Positions 33,201 to 41,286 of a stretch of DNA of 41,837 nt are shown here, piece after piece. The notes under the pieces were generated by a model. The model worked only from the letters and a program-made list of their open reading frames with translations. It did no database searches and had not been told where the DNA came from. Every line of letters begins with the position of its first letter. Position 1 is the first letter of the stretch. The translations under genes and the position numbers were made by a program. The stretch covers positions 1-41,837 of the forward strand of contig NZ_CAMJUE010000012.1 in the NCBI RefSeq assembly GCF_946408925.1, read 5' to 3'. Source of the DNA: an uncultured Methanobrevibacter sp. (GTDB lineage: Archaea > Methanobacteriota > Methanobacteria > Methanobacteriales > Methanobacteriaceae).

Positions 33201-33527
33201 GTCTGCTTCAATAGGTTCGTCAACATAAACATGAACAGTACCTGATGCATCTTCATTGGATATGCTAATATTGAATTTTATTTTTTCACCATATTTCACC
33301 TTTTCAGGCACATCACTAACTTTCATGTCAATTTCTTTTGTAGGTTCGGCCAGATTTTGACTTTCATCAACTTTAGAAAGTGAATCTGTTTCTTTAACTG
33401 CTAAGTCTAATGACTCAGCATCCAAATTATCAACTGCAAGCTCATCAATATCCTCTGATGCGCTGACAGCTCCAATCGTTAAAACAGCCAGTATCAGACT
33501 GACCATAATCAAATGTTTTATCTTCAT
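29892..33527 (-). CDS. Adhesin-like exported protein, 1,211 residues
   Basis: Signal peptide MKIKHLIMVSLILAVLTIG-AVSAS, acidic linker, then about ten Ig-like modules of 90-100 residues. Each contains a GxLxVxVDG-type hairpin, an LxxLxxGxHxIxVxYxGD(D/N)Y end and frequent NxT/NxS sequons (possible N-glycosylation). The C-terminal module pair is shared with its neighbours (GKTVTKKLTVKHVLKLQKVK to TVKYTVKVKR). It lacks a membrane anchor. Its full-length homologue is the next upstream gene (1,210 residues), so the pair is a tandem duplication. Upstream 200 bp is AT-rich with several possible TATA boxes. Confidence 0.88.
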   Translation of the reverse strand: MKIKHLIMVSLILAVLTIGAVSASEDIDELAVDNLDAESLDLAVKETDSLSKVDESQNLAEPTKEIDMKVSDVPEKVKYGEKIKFNISISNEDASGTVHVYVDEPIEADREYKVNGIFEKEYSSPDNITYDFGEHKLFIEYLGNGNYSNKLLNYTFLVDDYDFAVDSTQPAIFGYDFKLNIEIPSAADGYITVTYKDKVYNYGDWLGSIIPAQELDLGVNNVTLHFEPYSLCDFKEKTVQDSFICKPEIAGPDGAYEYGDSNINITLFLPNLSQGNLSVTCNGELYKNIKLENGKAVVPFNDFSIGKYTLSATYTGKDYAVENKEFQIEIIPKIEIPKYVYSQNDNFTIVVTLPTNTSGRLIVKNDDGEFYNNDSASGIITIIAPKSEGFINFNYTCGNYTFCDDKYVAINEDDPNIDVFLYAPKNVVKGNLLYFYLNDDISKLKGTFYIYVDDVLKEKNYVDYYIDYNLYLYTDSLNMGNHTFRIEYQDDDNYYKVQPIVGVFNVDYIDMDIPEEFNSRYQNEIYIGITRYEDVTGGVTVFVDGIEYDFQFLQNENIFMHLNDLTAGTHEIEVKYDGNYPSFSKKGNMTVNYHISALMSNYHWDQEFPNSYYYEDDIVFYIYLPYDSTGNVNVKINDRNYSIEVKNDNRAHLILNDLPEGEYTAFISYKDNSRLFTDSINITFKVSGYSIKKIFPTQVNDDLIVNLNLPSNATGNLTINLDGKLVYNSQLINGKANLTFKEIAPGSHYISASYTGNDYDVMGLGHGFDVNVYPSYESTIGPGQHSVLYFELPKNSTGNITIDLGENFGKQNIAPVNGIINFTLPYASEGRHFFILNYTGDDYEINFWHIDKDGFERLDYTVDVVFECGIPYDVNYGNEIPLNLPNDANGNVSVYEDGSLLFTQKVNGSNNILSLNQLAGFHVLRVVYEDEKYGKFTDHDFNVRVVNMDIPIIISNTGDSKKSLITFELPKNANGYLFVKIDNGNSKLVPVNNGVATLIIENLSVGQHVIVANYSGDEYNFKSSANKTINVVDSVPAKIIANDLTALYTAGSRYSVTVYGTDGKLANGVQVVFKINGKQVGSVKTVNGIATYKVVQIPGTYKITAEALGKTVTKKLTVKHVLKLQKVKVKRSAKKLVIKVTLSKVNGKYLKSKKITLKFKGKRYTAKTSSKGVAKFTIKKNVLKKLKAGKKVTYQATYLKDTVKYTVKVKR

Positions 33528-33688
33528 AATTAGTCACATCTATAATATCATTTATATTCTATTTGAATATAATATCATATTTATTTTACATATTATTTAT
33601 AGTTTATATTATTTTAAAAAAAATATGAATTAAATAATCAGATATTGAAAAAAATAGAGATAAAATTCAATTTATAAAAATATTTTAA

Positions 33689-34084
33689 TAATTTTTAAAA
33701 AAAATAGAAAAAATAAGTAAAATTAATTACTTATCTTTTAACTTTAACAGTATATTTTACAGTATCTTTCAGGTAAGTTGCCTGATAGGTTACCTTTTTA
33801 CCCGCTTTAAGTTTTTTGAGGACATTTTTCTTGATGGTGAATTTGGCCACACCTTTACTGCTGGTTTTGGCAGTGTATCTTTTGCCCTTGAACTTGAGGG
33901 TGATCTTTTTACTTTTAAGATATTTGCCGTTTACTTTGGACAATGTCACTTTAATGACAAGCTTTTTAGCTGAGCGTTTTACTTTAACCTTCTGGAGTTT
34001 TAAAACGTGTTTTACGGTTAATTTTTTAGTGACAGTTTTACCTAAAGCTTCAGCTGTAATCTTATATGTTCCAGGAATTTGCAC
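33689..34084 (-). repeat. 396-bp perfect repeat, copy 2
   Basis: Second copy of 29850-30245, at the 3' end of the 1,210-residue adhesin gene. Identity includes synonymous positions and the untranslated flank, then stops abruptly (34085 C against 30246 T). Confidence 0.93.
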
Positions 34085-37000
34085 CACATTATAAGTGGCC
34101 ACACCTTTGCTGTTGGTTTTAACGGTTGCAACCTTTTTACCGTTGATTTTAATTACAACAGTAACGCCAGTAGCTAATGATCCGCCTTCAGCATATACTG
34201 TTACAGTATATTTGGTTCCGGCAGAATAGATTACAGACAATTCTTTTGCAACGATTTTTGCAGGAATGGAACTTGCAACGCTTACGATTTTGCTAGCTTC
34301 AGCATATGTGTAGTTTTCATCACCTGAGTATAATACTGAAACATTATGATTTCCACTTGCCAAATTATCAACGGATAAAGTAGCCATACCATTTTTGACT
34401 GTGGCATGGTAACTGACACCGTCAATCTTGACGATTAAATCACCATTTGCATTTTTTGGAAGTTCAAATGAGAATACTGCAGTCTTATCATTACCTGAGT
34501 TTGAAATGTTTATTTGAGGAACCGGTTTTGAAATAGTCATGTAAGCCAGTTCTCGTGTGAAATTACCGTATTTTTCATCTTCGTATACGATTTTAAGGTC
34601 ATGATTTCCAGGTTTTAGCATGTCCAGAGGAACTGATACCTTTGGACCTGTGACATTAATCTCATCTAAAAGATCATATTTATATGTATCACCATTAAAT
34701 TGATAAATTGACAATTTACCTTTGGCATCTTCCGGAAGTGTGAATGATATTTTGTTATCCATATTATCCTCGTCAGGGAATATGAAGTTAGCCAGAGATA
34801 CTGAAACACCGTATTCAATTATGTCGCCCCAATATTCTACAAACCTAATTCCATCATAATCATCACCAGTATAGGTTAATGTAAAACTATAGTATCCGAG
34901 TTTTCCGCTCGGCAGGGTAAAATTGACGATTCCATCTTTTGGAGTGATGTTTTCTTTTCCAAATTCACCCATGTCAATGGTAATGTTGCCTTTTACATCA
35001 CCAGGCAATATTATGTAAACCCATGCGTTTCCGTTTAATTCAACCTCATCAATGTAATCAACAGGGATTTCAACTTCAAATTCATCTTCAGTTACAGTTT
35101 CAACAGTGTAGTTACCTTCAAATGATGCTTCGATTGAGTATGTTCCAGGTGCAATGTCCTTAAGTGATACGGATGCCTTACCGTTGACAAGAGTAGCGTT
35201 TTTATATTCGTTACCGTCAACTTTTACAAATAATGTGCCGTTTGCATCACTTGGAAGGGTCAGTGAAATGTAGTTGTCATCACCATATTTCACCTGTGAA
35301 CTCTCAGGCATTATAATTGCATATCCGGATACTTTAAATGTGCCATTGACTGTTTTTGATGGGAATTGGGAGTTTCCTAAGTAAGTTACAAATGCAGTAT
35401 AATCACCTTCAGCCAGATCAGTTAAAGTAAATGAAGCATAACTATGTTCAGCCACTGCAGTGTAATTTTTACCGGCAACACTGAGAGCCACACTGCCTGT
35501 TGAAAATATCGGCAAGTATACATCAACAGTTACAGGTTCACCGTAAGCATATTCATTTTTATAAAGCCAGATACGTAATTTGTAATCTGCATTCACCTGA
35601 CATTTATATGAACAGTCAGGATAATTACCGGAATATCTCACTTCTATATCATGTTTGCCCATAGAGATATCATGAAGACCAATATATCCGTTACCATCTT
35701 CTATGAAACTTGAGTCATGTTCTTTTCCATCAATGAAAAGTGTTATCATTCCTGTTGCATCATCAGGCATATCTACCTGACCTATTGCATTATAATCACC
35801 ATATGAAAATGTGATGTTTTCAGGAATGTCAAATTCTATATATCCAACTTCAAATGATCCAGATTTGTTTTCTGCAGAGTAATAATTATCCCCTGCAAAT
35901 TCAACGGTCCAAGTGTGTTTGCCTAAACTAACTGGTCCATAGGACATATATAAATAATCCTCGGCACTAATTTCATAAACTTTTTTTCCATCGACATATA
36001 ATATAAATTCTCCACTAATTCCGCCATATTCAACTTCAGAAGGAATATTAATATAAACACTAAATTCATTGCCCTTCAATAATTTTTCATCAAATATAAT
36101 ATCCATTTCAAATTTAGGATTGACCTCACGTACAGATACCTGGTAAGTACCATCAAAACTATATGATTCATCCTCATAACTTAATTGAATTTTTGATTCC
36201 CCAGTTTCCACTGTAAGGGTTATAATGCCGTGTGCACTTTCGTTGTTGTAAATTTCAACATCACCTTTTGTAATGACCAGAGTGGCATTTGTTGTTTCAG
36301 GCAGTGTAATTACAATTGTATAATTTTCATCTTCGGAGTAGACATATTCCGGAATAACAACATTAGGAGTGATTTCTATTTCAAATGAATCATCCTCAAT
36401 CCCATAATCATCACCGGAATATTTTGCTTCAATACTATATCTTCCACAAACAAGGTCATTTAATGAAAAGCTTGCCTTGCCGTTGACAACTGTAATGTTT
36501 TTAGATTCATCATTGATTTTGACGGTTAAATTGCCTTTAGCATTATTTGGCAAGATCAATGTGATTTCTCCAACTTCACCATAATCATATTTACCATCAA
36601 TAGGCCCGTGAATCATGGCAGTGCAATTGAATGCATCCTCAACAGTCTTTTCCTTGAATTTGCTATTTGAAGCAGGAATAAACCTGATAGTGACATTATT
36701 CAAACCGTATTCCAATTCTTTTGCAGGAATTGTTACATAAATATAATCATAAGTCTCTTCTTTACTTTCAGCAGTATACTGAACTCCTTTATAAGTAACA
36801 ATTACCTTACCTTCAGTATTAGGAAGATTGATGAAAAGATCATAATCGCTTCCAAATTCTGCATTATGATTGCTGATTTCAATATCATAATCTTCAACAG
36901 TGAATGGGAAAGACATGTTTTTATCAGCGTAATTGCTGTCCCCACTATATTTTACAAATAATGTATGGTTTCCGAATCTGGTTATTGAATACAAAAATCC

Positions 37001-37363
37001 GCATTCTTCATTAAATCCTCCTTCAACAGAATATTCACTAGGATTATCATCATTATCCACATATAGTGACAAAGTACCGCAAGCATCATCATTTTTGATG
37101 GTCACATTACATGAAATGAATTCGCCATATTTTATTGTTTTTGGAACATCAGTCACTTCCATTTCAATTTCTTTATCAGCCCCAACAGTTTCCCCCTTAT
37201 CTGAACTATCAGAGACGATATTTTCATTTTCAACTGAATCCACTATCGTATCTTCAGCATCATTCATAGCTGTCACGTCATCCACATCTTCGGATGCGCT
37301 AACAGCACCAATTGTAAAGATAGCCAGTATCAGACTGACCATTATCAAATGTTTTATCTTCAT
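33731..37363 (-). CDS. Adhesin-like exported protein, 1,210 residues
   Basis: Signal peptide MKIKHLIMVSLILAIFTIG-AVSAS, an acidic linker unlike the one in the two downstream paralogues (VDDVTAMNDAEDTIVDSVEN), and EIEMEVTDVPKTIKYGEFIS leading into about ten Ig-like modules collinear with the 1,211-residue neighbour. The C-terminal 118 residues are identical to that neighbour. GTGAT lies 6 nt before the ATG and AAATATATAAATT near 37392-37405 is a good TATA box, so this may be the promoter for the cluster, with further promoters inside it. Confidence 0.88.
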   Translation of the reverse strand: MKIKHLIMVSLILAIFTIGAVSASEDVDDVTAMNDAEDTIVDSVENENIVSDSSDKGETVGADKEIEMEVTDVPKTIKYGEFISCNVTIKNDDACGTLSLYVDNDDNPSEYSVEGGFNEECGFLYSITRFGNHTLFVKYSGDSNYADKNMSFPFTVEDYDIEISNHNAEFGSDYDLFINLPNTEGKVIVTYKGVQYTAESKEETYDYIYVTIPAKELEYGLNNVTIRFIPASNSKFKEKTVEDAFNCTAMIHGPIDGKYDYGEVGEITLILPNNAKGNLTVKINDESKNITVVNGKASFSLNDLVCGRYSIEAKYSGDDYGIEDDSFEIEITPNVVIPEYVYSEDENYTIVITLPETTNATLVITKGDVEIYNNESAHGIITLTVETGESKIQLSYEDESYSFDGTYQVSVREVNPKFEMDIIFDEKLLKGNEFSVYINIPSEVEYGGISGEFILYVDGKKVYEISAEDYLYMSYGPVSLGKHTWTVEFAGDNYYSAENKSGSFEVGYIEFDIPENITFSYGDYNAIGQVDMPDDATGMITLFIDGKEHDSSFIEDGNGYIGLHDISMGKHDIEVRYSGNYPDCSYKCQVNADYKLRIWLYKNEYAYGEPVTVDVYLPIFSTGSVALSVAGKNYTAVAEHSYASFTLTDLAEGDYTAFVTYLGNSQFPSKTVNGTFKVSGYAIIMPESSQVKYGDDNYISLTLPSDANGTLFVKVDGNEYKNATLVNGKASVSLKDIAPGTYSIEASFEGNYTVETVTEDEFEVEIPVDYIDEVELNGNAWVYIILPGDVKGNITIDMGEFGKENITPKDGIVNFTLPSGKLGYYSFTLTYTGDDYDGIRFVEYWGDIIEYGVSVSLANFIFPDEDNMDNKISFTLPEDAKGKLSIYQFNGDTYKYDLLDEINVTGPKVSVPLDMLKPGNHDLKIVYEDEKYGNFTRELAYMTISKPVPQINISNSGNDKTAVFSFELPKNANGDLIVKIDGVSYHATVKNGMATLSVDNLASGNHNVSVLYSGDENYTYAEASKIVSVASSIPAKIVAKELSVIYSAGTKYTVTVYAEGGSLATGVTVVIKINGKKVATVKTNSKGVATYNVVQIPGTYKITAEALGKTVTKKLTVKHVLKLQKVKVKRSAKKLVIKVTLSKVNGKYLKSKKITLKFKGKRYTAKTSSKGVAKFTIKKNVLKKLKAGKKVTYQATYLKDTVKYTVKVKR

Positions 37364-37527
37364 AATTTATCACATATATTCAAATTGAATACAATTTATA
37401 TATTTAATTGTAAAATATAAATAACTTTTGAATGTTGAATATCATTAATCTAAAAAAAGTGAATTAAGATTGATATTTTAAAAAAAAGTAATGAAAATAT
37501 TCAAATATAGAATATTTATTAAAAAAA

Positions 37528-39678
37528 TTATATAATTTTAACACTTTGTTTAAGATAAGTTGCTTTTATTGCAGTTATTGTTTTAGGTTTTTTGACAATT
37601 ACCTTTACAATCCCTTTACTGTTTGTCTTTAGGGAATATGTTTTGGAGTTAATTTTGACCCTGACCACCTTATTTTTAGCCTTTTTATTAATTGTTGCTT
37701 TAACGATAAGTTTTTTGCCTGTTTTACTTACCTTCAAAGTGATTGGTTTTACCTTTAATTTTTTAACCAATTTTGAAGACATATAACTAACTTTCAAGTT
37801 ATATTTTTTATTTTTAAGCTTTAATGACTTTTTAAATGTGGCAATTCCTTTTGCGTTGGTTTTAACTTTATATGTTTTGCCGTTGAATTTGATTGTGACT
37901 TTTTTATTTGCCATTGCCTTGCCATTTTTGTTTAAAAGCTTTATCTTAACAGTTATGCCTTTAAATGTTGCTTCGGCTGAAACTTTAAGTTTTGCCTTTG
38001 ATACTGTAACCACTCTCCAGTTTGAAAGATCCCAGTGGCCATCTTCACCATAATAATCAACACTGATGTCATGTTCGCCCGCTTTCAGATTTTTAAGCGA
38101 ATATTTTGCGATTCCGTTTTTGATTGCCACCTTATGGTCTTTCCCATCAATATCGAATATAACATATCCCCTGCAGGTTTTTGGAACTTCCAATATGATG
38201 TATTTGTCTTCACCTTCACTGAATCTGTATGTTAAATCGATTTTAGGTGACACATATACTTTTCCAGCATAATCTGAAACATTATAGTCATTTCCGCAAT
38301 AGCGGGCAGTTATATTATAGGTTCCTGGAGCCAGTGCGCCCATAGTGATTTGGGCATACCCCCTGTTTAATTTGGCCTGGCCGAAGAGTTTACCGTTGAT
38401 ATTTATTATCAAATCACCCCGAGCATCCTCCGGAAGCCTTAAATATGCCTTTGATGAGTCCTTATATTCCACATCATATGGAACTTTAATTGCATAATCA
38501 ACTGTGAAGTTGAAGGTTTTATTCAACGGATAGTATTTAGAGTCACCTGCATATGATATAAAAAGAGAGTAATTGCCTGCACCAAGACGGGAAATGTCTA
38601 TTTCAACGATATTGTTGACAACTCCCGCTGAACGTATGAACTTATACTCCTTACCATTTATCTGCATTTTAAGGAGCTTATTGTTTAAGGTATCCGGCAA
38701 AGTCACTTCTATAATGTTTTTTTCACCATAATTGAAGTAAGACTGCCATACATCAAAATCATAAGTCATTTTGATAGGCTGAGTTTTTGTTCTTGAAAAT
38801 TCCTTGGAAGTGTAGACAACCTTGATTTCATTATTTCTGTAGCTTATATAGTTTTCAAGGGATAAAACATATTGCCCATCCTCTGTTTTTGAGTTGGCAA
38901 TCAGTTCATCATCAAGATATACTCTGACATTGCCTTCTGTGTTTTTTGATGCCTCAACACTGATGCAGTCGTCATGTCCGATGTTTATTGTTTCGGGGAC
39001 TGTTATCTTCACGTTTACAACCGTGAAATTGAATGTTTTGTTAAATGGATGATAGTAACTGTCCCCATAGTATATTATCTTAAATGTATGCTTTCCGAGA
39101 GGCAGTTTTGAAAAAGGATTGTCCTCAAAGTGCAGCACAGGACTTGCAGCGGCTCTCTTTAAAAGCTCATCATCAATATACAGTTCAACCGTTCCGTTGG
39201 CCGACCTTGGAAACGCAATCAATGGCGCATACTTGTCATTTTTAAGGATTTCTTCAGGGAAAAAGAGCATATTGTAATCCGGTGAGGATTTCATGATTTT
39301 CAATGGAGTTGTGATGTTTAAGTCAATACTGTTGTAAAATGCACTTACCTTGTAGTATCTGCAGTCAAGAGGAGGCCATATTGTAATTACAAATTCAGGA
39401 CTTCTATTTGGAAGCTTTACCGGCACCTTGAATGATTTTTCGGTGATTGTCTGATTATATATTACCTCATCATTTATTTTTACGGAAAAATCTCCGGAAG
39501 CATTTTGGGGCAATTCCACATTAATATCCTCCAGATCCTCCTGCCACATCTGCTGGCTGAATGTTACATTGATATCTTTGGCTATTTCACTGTCAGTGAC
39601 ATTTTCCGCTGCGATGCATGTCATGGACAATATGGCCAAAATGACAATGACCAACAATAAACCGGGATTGATTTTCAT
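37528..39678 (-). CDS. Adhesin-like exported protein, 716 residues
   Basis: Signal peptide MKINPGLLLVIVILAILSMT-CIAAE; note the CIAAE end, which could hint at a lipobox-like cysteine but is more likely ordinary Sec cleavage. About five Ig-like modules (KYYPLNKTFNFTV, GDLIININGKLFGQA) precede a lysine-rich C-terminus of two modules (NKKVTIKFNGKTYKVKTNA, VVRVKINSKTYSLKTNS) ending AIKATYLKQSVKII. It is a more distant relative of the three genes downstream: same architecture, different signal peptide and C-terminus. TATA-like sequence sits directly upstream of the ATG. Confidence 0.85.
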   Translation of the reverse strand: MKINPGLLLVIVILAILSMTCIAAENVTDSEIAKDINVTFSQQMWQEDLEDINVELPQNASGDFSVKINDEVIYNQTITEKSFKVPVKLPNRSPEFVITIWPPLDCRYYKVSAFYNSIDLNITTPLKIMKSSPDYNMLFFPEEILKNDKYAPLIAFPRSANGTVELYIDDELLKRAAASPVLHFEDNPFSKLPLGKHTFKIIYYGDSYYHPFNKTFNFTVVNVKITVPETINIGHDDCISVEASKNTEGNVRVYLDDELIANSKTEDGQYVLSLENYISYRNNEIKVVYTSKEFSRTKTQPIKMTYDFDVWQSYFNYGEKNIIEVTLPDTLNNKLLKMQINGKEYKFIRSAGVVNNIVEIDISRLGAGNYSLFISYAGDSKYYPLNKTFNFTVDYAIKVPYDVEYKDSSKAYLRLPEDARGDLIININGKLFGQAKLNRGYAQITMGALAPGTYNITARYCGNDYNVSDYAGKVYVSPKIDLTYRFSEGEDKYIILEVPKTCRGYVIFDIDGKDHKVAIKNGIAKYSLKNLKAGEHDISVDYYGEDGHWDLSNWRVVTVSKAKLKVSAEATFKGITVKIKLLNKNGKAMANKKVTIKFNGKTYKVKTNAKGIATFKKSLKLKNKKYNLKVSYMSSKLVKKLKVKPITLKVSKTGKKLIVKATINKKAKNKVVRVKINSKTYSLKTNSKGIVKVIVKKPKTITAIKATYLKQSVKII

Positions 39679-39718
39679 AATATATATTATATAATTAATA
39701 TGTTAAAATAATTTTTCA

Positions 39719-39745
39719 GCGAATGTTTCGAGACAAAAGATACGT
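39719..39745. repeat. 27-bp repeat element, left copy
   Basis: Begins GCGAATGTTTCGAGACAAAA and ends GATACGT; 24 of 27 positions match the copy at 41058-41084, in the same orientation. In this copy the inverted repeat is broken by two mismatches. Confidence 0.75.
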
Positions 39746-39777
39746 TGCAAAAAAAATATCCACCAATATTGAGTTTT

Positions 39778-39963
39778 TTAGAGTTTCTGAACTTCCTCAA
39801 GAGACAAACCAGTCCTTTTAGCAATCTCCAAATCAGACAAACAATCTTTAAGTTTTTTTGCAATACTCTTCTTAACTTGCTCAGTAACTTGCTCAGTAAC
39901 TTCTCGAGTATTTTTATCAATTAAATCCTGTTCATACCTTTCTAAAAAATCATTAAGCACCAC
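39778..39963 (-). pseudogene. C-terminal remnant of an Rpn-type gene
   Basis: Sixty-one codons (NDFLERYEQDLIDKNTREVT to LSLEEVQKL) nearly identical to the last 57 residues of the intact gene upstream, plus a 4-residue TEQV insertion caused by a 12-bp duplication. Homology reaches a little further upstream (about WEFGGIVVLND against FWEIIKMNND) to an in-frame TGA. It therefore looks like a truncated tandem copy, although a GTG at 39963 with GGGGGAA before it might still be translated. Confidence 0.7.
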
Positions 39964-40054
39964 AATTCCCCCAAACTCCCATAAAAATCAATAATAACCA
40001 ATATTTCATTAAAAAATGAAAAATTATTAGAAAAAAATCTAATAATCCTCAAAT

Positions 40055-40882
40055 TTAAAGTTGTTGAACTTCCTCAAGAGACAAACCAGTCCTTTTAGCA
40101 ATCTCCAAATCAGACAAACAATCTTTAAGTTTTTTTGCAATACTCTTCTTAACTTGCTCAGTAACTTCTTGAGTATTTTTATCAATTAAATCCTGTTCAT
40201 ACCTTACTAAAAAATCATTGTTCATTTTAATTATCTCCCAAAATTTTTCTAATAGTTCATCATCATCTTCAGCTATAATTTGTGCAACAATGTATTGACA
40301 TCGTTTAATTTCAGATTGTTCATCTTCTGTGAACAAATTTGAATTATTAGCAATGTTAAAGACTTCAAATGCTGCTTTTACCCTATCAACATTTCCCATC
40401 AATGGAATGAACACTAGATTGTATCGGTCCATCAATGTTAGTTTCTCCTGATTACTAATTTTGTTTTTAATGTTTATTAATTTTTCCAATCCGTCAAATT
40501 CTGAGTAGAAATATATTTCAGGCCTGAAGTGGAATATTCTTGAGATGAATGCAATGGATTTGGATTGAGACCTTGATCCTGTTGACAATATTTTTGTCTC
40601 AACGTATCTTCCACTGATCACCCTCAGATTAATTGCATATTGGGCACATCTCAGGAGAAATTTCTCCACAAGATTTCCTGTCAGAAATTCTATATTCAAC
40701 AATACACCATCATCCAATTCAAGTACTGCATCCATGAATTTTCTTCTGAATGTAGGAATTATCAATTCTGTCGGATGAAAGCCAACAACTCGCCTTGTAT
40801 CTCCCATCATCACAAGCATCGCCTGTGCAAATGAGATAAGAGACAATTTTTGTAGCGTATCCTTAGGAAAAGGAATAATCAT
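40055..40882 (-). CDS. Rpn/PD-(D/E)XK family nuclease (putative transposase type)
   Basis: A 275-residue protein of the Rpn-like (formerly transposase_31) group of PD-(D/E)XK-fold nucleases. The likely active site is KFMDAVLELDDGVLLNIEF (Asp, then Glu of IEF); there is an arginine/serine-rich SGRYVETKILSTGSRSQSKS segment, then a helical region. The C-terminal charged coil NTQEVTEQVKKSIAKKLKDC ends with a small helix-turn-helix-like EIAKRTGLSLEEVQQL. Such proteins act in DNA cleavage/recombination or phage defence. GGAGG lies 9 nt before the ATG. Confidence 0.7.
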   Translation of the reverse strand: MIIPFPKDTLQKLSLISFAQAMLVMMGDTRRVVGFHPTELIIPTFRRKFMDAVLELDDGVLLNIEFLTGNLVEKFLLRCAQYAINLRVISGRYVETKILSTGSRSQSKSIAFISRIFHFRPEIYFYSEFDGLEKLINIKNKISNQEKLTLMDRYNLVFIPLMGNVDRVKAAFEVFNIANNSNLFTEDEQSEIKRCQYIVAQIIAEDDDELLEKFWEIIKMNNDFLVRYEQDLIDKNTQEVTEQVKKSIAKKLKDCLSDLEIAKRTGLSLEEVQQL

Positions 40883-41286
40883 AAATATCGTCCTCCATAG
40901 ATTAATTATGATATGTCGACATACACATGAATATATTAGAATTTACTGACATATAAATTAAGCAGTTATAAATTAAAGCAATTTAACAAGGTTAAATCAA
41001 AATTAAAGAGTGAAAACAATTTTTCAAAATGACATCAATGGTGAACTAATAGTGGTGGCGAATCTTTTGAGGCAAAAGATACGTAACTTATTTTATACAT
41101 AGTTTTTAACTCATCAGAGCAACATTTATTCCGGCATGAATTAATTTATTTTAAAATCAATGTTGATTTATAGTTGTTTTATTATATTGAAATAATAATA
41201 TTGCTTTAAACTCATATCAAAAGATTTATATTCATTAAAACATAAATTAAAGAATAATTAACAAATTTCAATGAGGTGAAAAATTA
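40883..41286. other. Intergenic region between divergent Rpn-type genes
   Basis: Contains promoters for both neighbours (TTTATATT at about 41225-41232 for the right-hand gene) and the right copy of the 27-bp element. No ORF, tRNA or other RNA gene is evident. Confidence 0.45.
41058..41084. repeat. 27-bp repeat element, right copy, with perfect hairpin core
   Basis: Same element as 39719-39745. Here ATCTTTTG-AGG-CAAAAGAT is a perfect 8-bp inverted repeat with a 3-nt loop, extendable past an A-A mismatch to CG/CG. The two copies bracket the intact Rpn-type gene and its remnant, 1,339 bp apart. Confidence 0.75.

Noticed and set aside
29977-34094. Plus-strand ORFs opposite the C-terminal repeats of the two long adhesins
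   Set aside because: Their near-identity comes from the 396-bp repeat of the real genes on the other strand; they lack start signals.
37528-39678. Lipoprotein anchor on the 716-residue adhesin
   Set aside because: The cysteine at the end of the signal peptide is not preceded by a proper lipobox, so ordinary Sec cleavage is simpler.
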